Positions 46,772 to 57,134 of a stretch of DNA of 64,000 nucleotides are shown in pieces. The DNA is from Flaccisagitta enflata (taxonomy: Eukaryota; Chaetognatha; Sagittoidea; Aphragmophora). Location of the stretch: contig OZ231127.1 of assembly GCA_965153355.1 (NCBI GenBank), positions 86,862,001-86,926,000 on the forward strand. Reading direction: 5' to 3'. The stretch's first letter is position 1. The number at the start of each line of letters is the position of its first letter. The translations under genes were made by a program, and so were the position numbers. The notes under the pieces were generated by a model. It ran no database searches. It worked only from the letters and a program-made list of their open reading frames with translations, and had not been told where the DNA came from.

Positions 46772-47141
46772 AAGTCTCATTTTAAGTTTTTTTGAAGCTG
46801 CGAATTTTGAAAAAAAAATCATCTCACTGCGATTAAAATTAAGGGAGTTATGACACTTTGAAGCTGTCCGTATATTTATGGCCAAGATGGTATGCAATAG
46901 AAAAATCCGGGCCCCCCCACTTTGATGCAACAAAATGGGTTGTATAGGCTTTTGTCGGCCCCTGCTTGCAAGTAAGTAGACATGCTGGCATTTGTACACA
47001 CAAACACAAGCTCATCAACAACCTGTTTTCTAACCCGCTGAAGTAAATGAAACGTGTAATTGCATGGGTGTTTTGGGCTTGTCTGTGGGTGTTCTTGATT
47101 AAGAGTGCCTTCCCCCCCCCCCCTTTTTTTTTCTTTACTAG

Positions 47142-47227
47142 GGAATCTCAGTTTATGTTTCCACTTGCACGTCTCTTGCTATTGCAGTCGACCGCTACTT
47201 CGTCATCGTTCATCCTTTCAAACCCAG
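47142..47227 (+). CDS. Plus-strand receptor gene, TM3-ICL2 exon (DRY)
   Basis: Acceptor TTCTTTACTAG/GGA and donor AACCCAG/GTGATG bound an 86-nt exon, phase 0 in and 2 out. It encodes GISVYVSTCTSLAIAVDRYF followed by VIVHPFKP. VDRYF is the E/DRY motif at the end of TM3, required for G-protein coupling, and HPFKPR is ICL2. The 3' half of the exon and its donor are repeated twice more downstream (to 47420), each time followed by CTGACTGA repeats. Confidence 0.93.
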
Positions 47228-47425
47228 GTGATGATTGATTGACTGACTGACTGACTGACTTGCTATTGCAGTCGACCGCTATTTCGTCATCGCTCATCCT
47301 TTCAAACCCAGGTGACGACTGATTGACCGATTGACTGACTGACTGACTGACTGACTGAATTGCTATTGCAGTCAACCAATATTTCATCATCCTTCGTCCT
47401 TTAGAGCCCAGGTGATGACTGATTG
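47180..47425 (+). repeat. Tandem copies of the 3' half of the DRY exon with donor
   Basis: Three units begin at TTGCTATTGCAGTC (47177, 47261, 47359) and end at CCAGGTGA(T/C)GA plus a (CTGA)n spacer. Unit 2 keeps VDRYFVIAHPFKPR; unit 3 is eroded (VNQYFIILRPLEPR). Each unit begins with TATTGCAG, an acceptor-like AG, and ends with a GTGA donor. The inverted arm has the same three units (59004-59276). Confidence 0.9.
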
Positions 47426-47733
47426 ACCAACTTACCATGAAATGTCATGCTGAGGGAGAAGTGTAAGAAGTGCACATTTGCAAATTCATGTTTTATCAAT
47501 CATTTGTTGACAAATCCTTAAAAAGAATAACCACACAATTGTATGTTTTCAGCGGCTACTGTTCCATGAAATTAAATGATCGAAAATTCTCAAAATCTTA
47601 ACTGCTAAGGAGACTTTTCATTGTGCCGAAGTTGAAGTTTTAAATTCTTTTTACATAATTGTTTGTACAATGGATAAATATATGCATCTGTGTTCTGTAA
47701 TATTGTTTTGATATTTGTTTGTATACTAAACAG

Positions 47734-47864
47734 GATGAATCTGTACGTTTGTTTCGCGTTGATTTGCGTGATTTGGGTGGTTTCCATCTCGATTTCGGTG
47801 CCTTTGGCCATCTTCATCAGACTCAGACCAGAACCAAGACACGACCACTCATTTCACGCCTTTG
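47734..47864 (+). CDS. Plus-strand receptor gene, TM4 exon
   Basis: Acceptor TATACTAAACAG/G and donor GCCTTTG/GTAAGT bound a 131-nt exon, phase 2 in and 1 out. The split codon AG/G gives Arg, then MNLYVCFALICVIWVVSISI and SVPLAIFIRLRPEPRHDHSF. CVIWVVS contains the TM4 Trp, and the Pro of SVPLA lies at the outer end of TM4, followed by the start of ECL2. Downstream are 13 tandem copies of its last ~85 bases with donor. Confidence 0.93.
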
Positions 47865-49297
47865 GTAAGTATGGATAAACAGTGGGTAAGTCTCATTCAC
47901 GATTTTGGTGCCTCTTGCCATCTTCATCAGACTCAGACCAGAACCAAGACACAATCACTCATTTCATGCTATTGGTAAGTATGGATAAACAGTGGGTAAG
48001 TCTCATTCACGATTTTGGTGCCTCTTGCCATCTTCATCAGACTCAGACCAGAACCAAGACACAATCACTCATTTCATGCCATTGGTAAGTATGGATAAAC
48101 AGTGGGTAAGTCTCATTCACGATTTTGGTGCCTCTTGCCATCTTCATCAGACTCAGACCAGAACCAAGACACAATCACTCATTTCATGCCATTGGTAAGT
48201 ATGGATAAACAGTGGGTAAGTCTCATTCACGATTTTGGTGCCTCTTGCCATCTTCATCAGACTCAGACCAGAACCAAGACACAATCACTCATTTCATGCC
48301 ATTGGTAAGTATGGATAAACAGTGGGTAAGTCTCATTCACGATTTTGGTGCCTCTTGCCATCTTCATCAGACTCAGACCAGAACCAAGACACAATCACTC
48401 ATTTCATGCCATTGGTAAGTATGGATAAACAGTGGGTAAGTCTCATTCACAATTTTGGTGCCTCTTGCCATCTTCATCAGACTCAGACCAGAACCAAGAC
48501 ACAATCACTCATTTCACGCCATTGGTAAGTATGGATAAACAGTGGGTAAGTCTCATTCACGATTTTGGTGCCTCTTGCCATCTTCATCAGACTCAGACCA
48601 AAACAAAGACACAATCACTCATTTCATGCCATTGGTAAGTATGGATAAACAGTGGGTAAGTCTCATTCACGATTTTGGTGCCTCTTGCCATCTTCATCAG
48701 ACTCAGACCAGAACCAAGACACAATCACTCATTTTATGCCATTGGTAAGAATGGATAAACAGTGGGTAAGTCTCATTCACGATTTTGGTGCCTCTTGCCA
48801 TCTTCATCAGACTCAGACCAGAACCAAGACACAATCACTCATTTCATGCCATTGGTAAGTATGGATAAACAGTGGGTAAGTCTCATTCACGATTTTGGTG
48901 CCTCTTGCCATCTTCATCAGACTCAGACCAGAACCAAGACACAATCACTCATTTCACGCCATTGGTAAGTATGGATAACCAGTGGGTCAGTTTCATTCAC
49001 AATTTCGGTGCCTTTGGCCATCTTCATCAGACTCAGACCAGAACCAAGACACGACCACTCATTTCACGCCATTGGTAAGTATGGATAACCAGTGGGTCAG
49101 TTTCATTCACGATTTTGATGCCTCTTGCCATATTCATCAGACTCAGACTAGAACCAAGACACGACCACTCATTTCACGCCATTGGTAAGTATGGATAACC
49201 AGTGGGTCAGTTTCATTCACGATTTTGATGCCTCTTGCCATATTCATCAGACTCAGACTAGAACCAAGACACGACCACTCATTTCACGCCATTGGTA
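47865..49297 (+). repeat. 13-copy 110-bp minisatellite derived from the TM4 exon 3' end and its donor
   Basis: Units of exactly 110 bp end at 47974, 48084 and so on every 110 bases to 49294. Each holds TTTTGGTGCCTCTTGCC, CATCTTCATCAGACTCAGACC, GAACCAAGACAC and CATTGGTAAGTATGG, that is, the exon's last ~85 bases, a consensus GTAAGT and about 25 bases of intron. Most proximal units form one near-identical type (CCTCTTGCC, ACAATCACTC). The last three are a second type closer to the real exon and to the inverted-arm copies. Each has an internal ATCTTCATCAG acceptor-like site, leaving a 44-nt potential mini-exon. Confidence 0.97.
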
Positions 49298-49344
49298 AGA
49301 TGGAATTGAACTGACAAATATATCACTGTCAATGATGAAGCTGT

Positions 49345-49625
49345 GATGGAATAAAACGTTTCATTTGGGAATCTCATATGATGTTTTTGAGTACAAAAAA
49401 ACACAAAAAACACAAAAAAACACATTTGGCTGTGACATCATCTTGATGTGGATGGGGGGCGGGGGGCAGGGGTTATATCCCCTTCTCAGTGGTTCAGGAT
49501 TGATGTCTTTCTCTTTTTTCCCTTCTGTCATTGCTGATGATGTCACAACCAAATATGATTAAAATTACTTTTTTTTTATTAAAAAACATCACATGAGATT
49601 CTTAAATAGAACGTTTTATTCCATC
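49345..49625. mobile_element. Foldback MITE in receptor intron 4
   Basis: GATGGAATAAAACGTT at the left and AACGTTTTATTCCATC at the right are inverted. Symmetry continues through GAATCTCAT(A/G)TGATGTTTTT and ATTTGG(C/T)TGTGACATCAT on arms of about 100 bases. The inverted-arm copy is at 57548-57875, so insertion preceded the duplication. Confidence 0.75.
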
Positions 49626-49639
49626 AATATCTACCATAT

Positions 49640-50030
49640 GAGCAATGTCATAAAACATGATAAAGCTGTGTAATAGCGAACAATCGACCAACCGACGAAC
49701 GAACGACGGCGCGGCTCATCTAAAAAAGCCAAAAAAGAGCCAACATTTCAGGGCCAAACAACAACCACAGGGCACTAAAACAAAATGTTTTATTCATGAC
49801 GAAGAACCGTTTATCGTGGAAACCGAAATGAAGTTGTGAATGATGTATTGGTTGCGCGAATGAATCGTGGATTCAATAACAATAATATCAGGACCGACAG
49901 TTGCAAAAAGTGTTTGTGGGAAAGACGACAAGGACAAGGGTATAACCATTGTTTTGGAACCATATTCATAAATTTAGTAATGTCCAAAAAAAGAAAGATA
50001 ATTAGATAAACAAATTCAATGTTTTCCATT
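49640..50030. other. Receptor intron 4, unique sequence
   Basis: Short CGACCAACCGACGAACGAACGACGG segment followed by CGGCTCATCTAAAAAAG at 49685-49730, a family A/C-like end remnant. No exon recognised. Confidence 0.45.
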
Positions 50031-50035
50031 GACAG

Positions 50036-50194
50036 ATTGGTCCGAGGCCCTTGGCTTGAAGGCGGATTCGTCACCCTCGTCTATGCTTCTGTCAAATGGC
50101 AGTTTCAGAACTTCCACCATGTTCCTAGATCAACCAACTTTTCATCCAATTGAAAACGGCAATAATTACATCTGCGAAGAGTCATGGCCGCCAG
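50036..50194 (+). CDS. Plus-strand receptor gene, ECL2 exon
   Basis: Acceptor TTTTCCATTGACAG/AT and donor CCGCCAG/GTGAGA bound a 159-nt exon, phase 1 in and 1 out. It encodes an extended ECL2 (DWSEALGLKAD, a Ser-rich stretch with the sequon NGS, then NNYICEESWPPG). YICEESWP carries the conserved ECL2 Cys that bonds to TM3 Cys and is the usual neuropeptide Y/F receptor pattern. It is the last exon seen on this strand before the assembly gap. The TM5-TM7 exons of this copy are not in the window. Confidence 0.92.
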
Positions 50195-51125
50195 GTGAGA
50201 CAGTCAAGATGACCGACAAGGCTCAAGACAGACAGACAGACAGACAAACACGTACCATGTTCTCAGATCAACCCACTTTTCATCCAATTGAAAACGGAAA
50301 TAATTACATCTGCGAAGAGTCATGGCCGCCAGGTGAGACAGTCAAGATGACAGACAAGGCTTAAGACAGACAGACAAACACGTACTATGTTCCCAGATCA
50401 ACCCACTTTTCGTCCAATTGATAATGGCAATAATTACATCTGCGAAGAGTCATGGCCGCCAGGTGAGAGAGTCAAGATGAAAGACAAGGTTTAAGACAGA
50501 CAGACTGACAGACAAACACGTACCATGTTCCCAGATCAACCCACTTTTCATCCAATTGAAAACGGAAATAATTACATCTGCGAAGAGTCATGGCCGCCAG
50601 GTGAGACAGTCAAGATGACAGACAAGGCTTAAGACAGACAGACAAACACGTACTATGTTCCCAGATCAACCCACTTTTCGTCCAATTGATAATGGCAATA
50701 ATTACATCTGCGAAGAGTCATGGCCGCCAGGTGAGAGAGTCAAGATGAAAGACAAGGTTTAAGACAGACAGACAGACAGACAGACAAACACGTACCATGT
50801 TCTCAGATCAACCCACTTTTCGTCCAATTGACAACGGCAATAATTACATCTGCGAAGAGTCATGGCCGCTGGGTGAGAGAGTCAAGATGACAGACAAGGC
50901 CTTAGACAGACAGACAGACAAACACGTACCATGTTCTCAGATCAACCCACTTTTCATCCAATTGAAAACGGAAATAATTACATCTGCGAAGAGTCATGGC
51001 CGCCAGGTGAGACAGTCAAGATGACAGACAAGGCTTAAGACAGACAGACAGACAAACATGTACCATGTTCCTAGATCAACCAACTTTTCATCCAATTGAA
51101 AACGGCAATAATTACATCTGCGAAG
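50195..51125 (+). repeat. Seven tandem copies of the ECL2 exon 3' half with donor
   Basis: Units of 120-140 bp begin at TACCATGTTCTCAG or TACTATGTTCCCAG (about 50252, 50382, 50520, 50650, 50790, 50926 and 51060). Each carries CCACTTTTC(A/G)TCCAATTGA, AATAATTACATCTGCGAAGAG, TCATGGCCGCCAGGTGAGA and a (GACA)n spacer. Two unit types alternate as a dimer (A-B-A-B-C-A). The final unit matches the true exon (TTCCTAGATCAACCAAC) and is cut by the gap. Units have an internal GTTCTCAG acceptor-like site. Confidence 0.95.
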
Positions 51126-51135
51126 NNNNNNNNNN
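51126..51135. other. Assembly gap (10 N)
   Basis: Ten Ns inside a repeat unit. The true gap length is unknown. Sequence on the right side does not continue the repeat. Confidence 0.99.
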
Positions 51136-51267
51136 AAAAATCAGACCACCAGCTAAAAAGCGCTGATTGGTGCCAGCCAGTTGCTGTTCAGATTTAACTA
51201 CCAGTGCAACATGACGTGGAAGCGCCAGCCATTCGCTGAGGATCGTGTTCACCATCACATCACTCAT
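51136..51267 (-). CDS. Short unidentified frame open to the assembly gap
   Basis: On the minus strand 44 codons run from ATG 51267 into the gap (MSDVMVNTILSEWLALPRHV...). Codon choice and GC content differ from the rest of the window, and the adjacent segment to 51350 is GC-rich with GGCCGGCC, CCCGGG and CCCCGGGG. I do not recognise the product. It could be bacterial or vector sequence joined at the gap, part of a real gene, or chance. Confidence 0.3.
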
Positions 51268-53270
51268 CCCATCGATGGACAGGCCGGCCAAGTCAGGGCG
51301 CTACCCGGGCGTGGGAATGACGTCCGCCCCGGGGCCTGGCCAACGCCCGCGTAAGTATCGCCCTGGTTTTGGGATCATGGTTGGGGGGTTGAAGTTGAGT
51401 TTTTGTTGCATTTCTTGAGTCTGTATGTGATAAGAACTTTACTAATCAATCTGCCCTGTTCTTTCTCTTTCTTTTCCTTCCATTTCGGGAGGATTCACTC
51501 TCAGACGGCTGCACCACCTGCGCCTTTCGATGCGGTCGCCGTCGACGACATCATTCATCGCCTTTCGCCCACGAGTTGACGAGGTGTTGGAGGCCGGACA
51601 GCCCTTTCGTCTCTGTAATAGAAGGCGCAGGTGATGTGGTCGTTCCATGATGCTTACTAATTTCTCTTTCATTCAACAGATTCGTTTTTATTATATAGTT
51701 AGTAATTTATTTAATTTTGTCTTGTTTTGTTTGGTTCTTTGGAACATGTACATTTTTGTTGTGTTTGTTTTAGACATGGTCTTTTTAGTCATTATTCGGT
51801 ATTACGTATGACATATTTTAGTAGAATGCCCCCACTTATCTTTTCCACTCTCAAGTCAAATCCCAGGCTTAGAGTGCTCCAAGGCCCGTTCCTCTTTCCC
51901 CCCCCTTCCCTTTAACTTTTTCAGCCCGGGCGCCTCAACCTCCTCGTCGCCGCCTCGTCTCCATCCGCGTCGTCATTGATCGTTGCAAATTTGCTGGTGG
52001 TGGATCCTTTCCGGACGGGAATCATCATTCGTGCAGTCGTCGATCTGTTGATGGTTGGGTGGGATGCAGGCGTGACTGGGGGAGTAAGGGGGTTGTGTCT
52101 ATGTAAATTTTTTTAAGGAAGGTAGTATCGGTTTTTAGTAGGGTTTCCCCGACTGGAAACTTAGATGATTTTTGAAATTCGTGAAATTCCAAAAATGGGG
52201 CAGAATGTTAGAAATGTATGTCTGTCCGTCTCTTAGGTGTGTGTGCCTTCTGTCTCTTTTGCGTGCTTTTGGCTTTTTCTCTTTCTCTACTATTCGATGC
52301 CCGTGTCTTTTGTTTCTTGCCATTTTTTATATTGAACGCTAGATGGGTAACCATATGGTTGCGCCTTGATTTTGTGCCATTTGTTTTTACTACGTAGGCA
52401 AATATACGTAACTCGTCTTTCGTATCATCCAATTTTTGGATTGATTGATTTTATTTAATTATGGCATCGCTTCTTAAAGTGATTGATTGATTTTTATGAT
52501 CGTTTGAATGCGCCCTTGGAATTCACTAATTTCAATAATCTCTCATCTTTTTATTGCAGATAAACTAATGAACGGACAATTAACGTTAATTTGACATCGA
52601 CAGACTGTGGGTTGAAACCAACGAAAGTGGGCCTAAAAGTAAGTTTTATAGACGTGTTTCTGCTTTTATTAACGTTGTTTTTATCTTGTCTTCCGGTCTG
52701 TTATTTTTGTCTTTTGCCCTTTTGCATTTTTATCGCCGGATTTTAGTATGGTTTTTATCGCTCGTCCGATCAGCTTGCTATAGGGATAATATGGATGAAT
52801 TTAATGGGATGGGCCGGGGCAGGGGCAGGTATTATCAGGTGGCATGGGCTCTGAAGAAGATGAACATGTTGTCATGTGCTGTTTCTGTCCTTTATTGTGT
52901 CCTATCTCGATTTCATGTTATCTTTTGCGTTTGCTGATCACAATTAACGCCCACTTTCCCTTTCATTTTTCCCCCTCTCTTCAGTTGTTGAAATTTTTAT
53001 GGAATAAACGAGACGATCGCCTTCCTATTTTCCAATCGGCCAACTTTCTTTCACCACAAGTCGTCAGTCAGATAGACGCTCATAGACAGTGCCAGTTGAA
53101 ACTCGTGGGCGTAATTTATAGTTGTAGACAACAAGTAATTGTTAGGATTACAACCTGCTGTAATGCTATCATATTGATTTGCTTATATTCACACATGAAG
53201 TGTAGCACATGTAGAAATGCAGAAACAAGAATGAAGTAATAGTTTTAGCATAGCTCTAAACGTCTGTGTA
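51268..53270. other. Spacer of the inverted duplication; possible non-coding exons
   Basis: A GC-rich segment ends CGCCCGC/GTAAGT at 51350. Other plausible splice sites are TTTATTGCAG/AT at 52559-52560 with CTAAAAG/TAAGTTT at 52640, and CCCTCTCTTCAG/TT at 52983-52984. The inferred pieces carry no long frame, so a non-coding transcript is possible. I also looked here for the receptor's TM5-TM7 exons and did not find them. Confidence 0.3.
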
Positions 53271-53281
53271 CAATGACCTAG

Positions 53282-53512
53282 ACAAGCCCGACCGGGCAAC
53301 GATGCGTCCGGGCTGTGTCTCTGCGTGTATTGATCATGTTCCATTTAAAGAGAGACAGATGGACGAACAGACATGTGAAATGACTAAGTAGTGAGTAAAG
53401 AAGGCTCTCAAAACAGCCGAGAAACGCGGTTTTTGCACTTGCTTAACGGACCAACGGACCTATGGATGGACGGACAGACCCTCTTTTAGAGATGCGAGGA
53501 CGCATCTAAAAA
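53282..53512 (+). repeat. Family C element (GATGCGTCC stem), second copy
   Basis: AAGCCCGACCGGGCAACGATGCGTCCGGGC start, GAAACGCGGTTTTTGCAC core, short GGACGGACAGACC tract, and CTCTTTTAGAGATGCGAGGACGCATCTAAAAA end. The tetranucleotide tract is far shorter than in the copy at 7140. Confidence 0.78.
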
Positions 53513-53850
53513 TGAAATGATTTAAAAGTATTCACGACTGATAAAGTCAAGAGCAAAGTCAAATGAAAATTACCATCAATTTTTAATTCCATTGTGATGC
53601 AATGTCAAAAAAGATTTTCTTTATAATTGTGATACTTCTAAGACTTTTCTCAGGATTAGTTAGGTCACATTCAACATAATCAAAGTTGCACTTTAAACAA
53701 TATTGTAGCATTACAGCTGACAGTAATTTCCACAACCAGAAGTGTTTTGTTCACCGACATAATGTTCGAGTCGAAAGTTGAAAAACGCACATCCCCCCTG
53801 CCCTCCTTCCCCCCCCCGTTACGATCGTTGAGACTGATTTCACTATGTAA
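53513..53850. other. Intergenic sequence, no gene seen
   Basis: Unique A/T-rich sequence. AGTCGAAAGTTGAAAAACGCACATCCCCCCTGCCC at 53770-53805 is a family A core remnant. Confidence 0.45.
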
Positions 53851-53854
53851 GACA

Positions 53855-54575
53855 CTTTTTGGGCAGCGGCCCAAAGGGCCGATGTCTTGTAGACTTGTAG
53901 AACACAGGGGTGAATTTCCATATGTCTGTCCATCCATCTGTCTGTACGTCCATTCGTCCCCCCCAGGCCAGAAGCCCTATTCCGGCCTACTGGGGCCTGA
54001 TATCTAGTCTCTAGAGCTTAAAATCAGCCCTCTCAGGCCCATAATCAGCCCTCCCAGGTCCTAGATCAGCCCTCTTAGACCTGAAATCAGCCCTCCAAGG
54101 CATGAAACCAGCCTTCCTAGGCATGAAACCAGCCCTCCCTGGCCAAACTCAGCCCTAAAATCAACCCTCTTAGACCCAAAATTGCCTCTCAGACCTGAAA
54201 TCAGCCCTCACTTGGCTGTTATTAGTCTTCACTGGGCTGAAGTCAGACATGTCGGCTGAAATCAGCGCTCAATGAGCATTAATCAGTATACCCAGGCCTT
54301 GGATGGTCCATCACAGGCTTGAGATCAGTCCTCTTAGGCCTAGAATCACCAAACCCAGATCGCTGAGGCCTGAAATCAAACCTCTGACACATGGTCAGAT
54401 CCTCTCAGACCCCCTTACCTCTTCCCAGGAAATTCACCCTGTGTTCTACAGGACATCGGCCCTTTGAGGCCGCTGCCCTGCTCTCACTTCACCTCTTTAC
54501 CTAAACACCCCAAGCAGGGCAACGGGTACCGCTGACCATGAGAGATCCTTGGATGACTTGTTTGTCATGTAAAGT
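53855..54575. repeat. Foldback family B element, most complete copy
   Basis: Left arm 53861-53925: GGGCAGCGGCCCAAAGGGCC, GATGTC, TGTAGAACACAGGGGTGAATTTCC. Right arm 54428-54485: GGAAATTCACCCTGTGTTCTACAG, GACATCGGCCCTTTGAGGCCGCTGCCC. The arms are inverted. The core is a degenerate ~21-bp array of TCAGCCCTCTTAGACCTGAAA (53960-54420). The right flank is CAAGCAGGGCAACGGGTACCGCTGACCATG. Confidence 0.82.
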
Positions 54576-55100
54576 CATTATCATTTATTCATAATCAAAG
54601 ATCACCGTAGGTAATCTATATCTATGTGAATGGAACAAAATCCCAGAATGGGTAAAAGAAAAAGACAGCGTGAATGCGTTCAAGAATGCGTATGACGAAT
54701 GGTCTGAAAACCAATCCCAAACGCGCGAGGACAGATGAATCGAAAGCGAGACGGAAAAGTGGAAACGCAAAAATCACCTTCGCGCAACCTCAAACAAGCA
54801 ACGAGGCCCCCGCCATCGGACCTGTACGGTCTGTCTAGGGGCTACTACTCTATGTGTAATCATAGAAAATCATTGATAACCTTCATAGGTCAATGTTGCC
54901 CTTGGGTAATTTGTTGAATTTTGGTTAAAGAGGTAATAATCTTTTGCCCTTGTCTATTCTCGGTAAGCATTAGCGTTTTGGGTTAGACTCAGAATGGATG
55001 TTTGCTCAGTTAGTTTTACTAGATGGATAACTAGGAGTACGTCATGCGCGTAGTGACTGGCTAAGGCCCTTTTTCATATTTCTCAGATTGGGAATAGAGA
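54576..55100. other. Spacer sequence, no gene seen
   Basis: Unique sequence without recognised exon or repeat. Confidence 0.45.
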
Positions 55101-55103
55101 GAG

Positions 55104-55236
<133 letters not shown>

Positions 55237-55353
55237 GAAAACTGTAAAAGACGTACCTTCAATTCCAATAAGTCTCTTTCTTTGGATTTTCCCGGTTTCA
55301 TTTTCACCCGCCTGGAAAGTGCTAATGATACTCTGTGTGAGAGAGACATTGAG

Positions 55354-55455
<102 letters not shown>

Positions 55456-55799
55456 ATGGTTAGTGCCTAATAGTGGTCCCTGTATCAAGGATAGTCAGTA
55501 TTTTATTAGGCATTACGCACATGGAAACTCGTATAGATCTTAATCAACAATAAGCTCATTGGAAATCAATAGCGCCATCAATGGAGTCTTTAATGAAGTC
55601 ATTAATGGAGTCTTTATAATATCGTTATGACTAAAATTGCCTTTCTGATGAACTTGCTCTCCTTCTGTCTTCATTGAACATTATGGGTGAGGAAGGGGGG
55701 TAGTTAAGGCCTTATTCCATTTTATGGTTTTACCTGCCGTAGGAATAAGTGATGAGGCTGAAGGGAATAACGTACTGTAGAATCAAGGACGTGATCGTA

Positions 55800-56010
55800 A
55801 AAAAACGCCGTGAAAGACCTGAAAATGGGAAGAACCAAAAGACGTGAAAGACATGAAATAAAAAACCAAAAGACGTGAAAGACCTGAAAATGGGAAGAAC
55901 AAACGACGTGAGAGACCTGAAATATGAAACCAAAAGACGTGAGAGACCTAAAAATGGAACGAAACAAAGGAAGTGTAAATGGAAATAACCAAAGGCAAAG
56001 AAAGACCTGA
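55800..56010. repeat. Degenerate 30-50-bp tandem repeat
   Basis: Units built on GACGTGA(A/G)AGACCTGAAA-(A/T)TGGGAAGAACCAAAA. The motif GTGAGAGACGTGAGAAAACG reappears at 56278-56297. Confidence 0.8.
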
Positions 56011-56260
56011 AAAACAGACGCGGGGTCACTTTATCGCTGCGGATGGATGGTCACTGCCTGCTGGGCAGGGGCGCACAACCCCCATCCACACCCTCCCCCA
56101 CTCCACACACACTCGCACACACAGACAATCACAACCGCAGTATCTCAATCCTCAAATGCACGTTTTAGCACTGTTTGACTCGATCATCATGTACCGACGG
56201 ACCAACGCGACGGACCAATGGACAAAGCTTCTTATAGAGTTTCCGGTCCACCAAAAAAAT
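56010..56260 (+). repeat. Eroded family A element
   Basis: CTGGGCAGGGGCGCACAACC, GCACGTTTTAGCAC, a GACGGACCAACGCGACGGACC tract, then CTTCTTATAGAGTTTCCGGTCCACCAAAAAA. Order is preserved, stems mostly lost. Confidence 0.5.
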
Positions 56261-56571
56261 GGAATGAACAATCGAAGGTGAGAGACGTGAGAAAACGCAA
56301 AGGGAACATGACAAACGCCACTAAAAAAACCACAAAAGCCCATTGGGTTATAGGATGTATAAGGAGAAGCGCTTCCTGACCATTGTCGAGTGAAGTCTCA
56401 TGTCTTGAACACCCAATTACCCATTGATGACAATTCAAGGGTTGGCAGTTGACAAGAATCAAGAGCACTTGCTCAATTACAAGAACAAGATCTAAATGAG
56501 GTCCTCGAAGCGACTGTCATTTCTGTCTGTCAGTTTGTTCCTCTGTCTCCGTCTTTTTGTTTGTCTGTTAA

Positions 56572-56769
<198 letters not shown>

Positions 56770-56775
<6 letters not shown>

Positions 56776-56880
56776 GATCCCTTACTCATCTATCATCTGT
56801 ATTCTCTCAACCGGGGGCCAAGACTCATAGCAGATGAAGTTGTTGCCGTTGACTATTGGATGACAAGTTAGTTAATCGGG
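56770..56880 (-). repeat. Diverged ECL2-exon repeat unit in the right arm
   Basis: Matches 56941-57060 with about 20% difference (CCCTTACTCATCTATCATCTGTA, GGGGGCCAAGACTCATAGCAGATGAAG). It is the only extra unit of the ECL2 array on this side, compared with seven on the left. Confidence 0.8.
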
Positions 56881-56906
56881 GAAGATTTTACGTGTCTGTC
56901 TGTCCA

Positions 56907-56940
<34 letters not shown>

Positions 56941-56975
56941 GATCCCTTACTCACCTATCATCTGTACTGTCTCAC

Positions 56976-57134
56976 CTGGCGGCCATGACTCTTCGCAGAT
57001 GTAATTATTGCCGTTTTCAATTGGATGAAAAGTGGGTTGATCTGGGAACATGGTGGAAGTTCTGAAACTGCCATTTGACAGAAGCATAGACGATGGTGAC
57101 AAATCCGCCTTCAAGCCAAGGGCCTCGGACCAAT
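56976..57134 (-). CDS. Minus-strand receptor gene, ECL2 exon
   Basis: 159 nt with the same acceptor (TGACAG/AT), donor (GCCAG/GTGAGA) and phases as 50036-50194. The protein differs at two places (KADLSPSS for KADSSPSS, MFPDQ for MFLDQ). The frame is intact with YICEESWPPG. It points towards the TM6-tail exons at 19.8-17.5 kb on the same strand, but the TM5 exon is not seen between them. Confidence 0.9.

Noticed and set aside
47865-49297. The 110-bp array as a CRISPR array
   Set aside because: The units are contiguous without unique spacers, derive from an exon end, and lie in a eukaryotic intron.
51442-51672. Minus-strand 76-codon frame near the gap
   Set aside because: Basic and low-complexity at one end, no similarity recognised, no supporting splice or start context; left unannotated.
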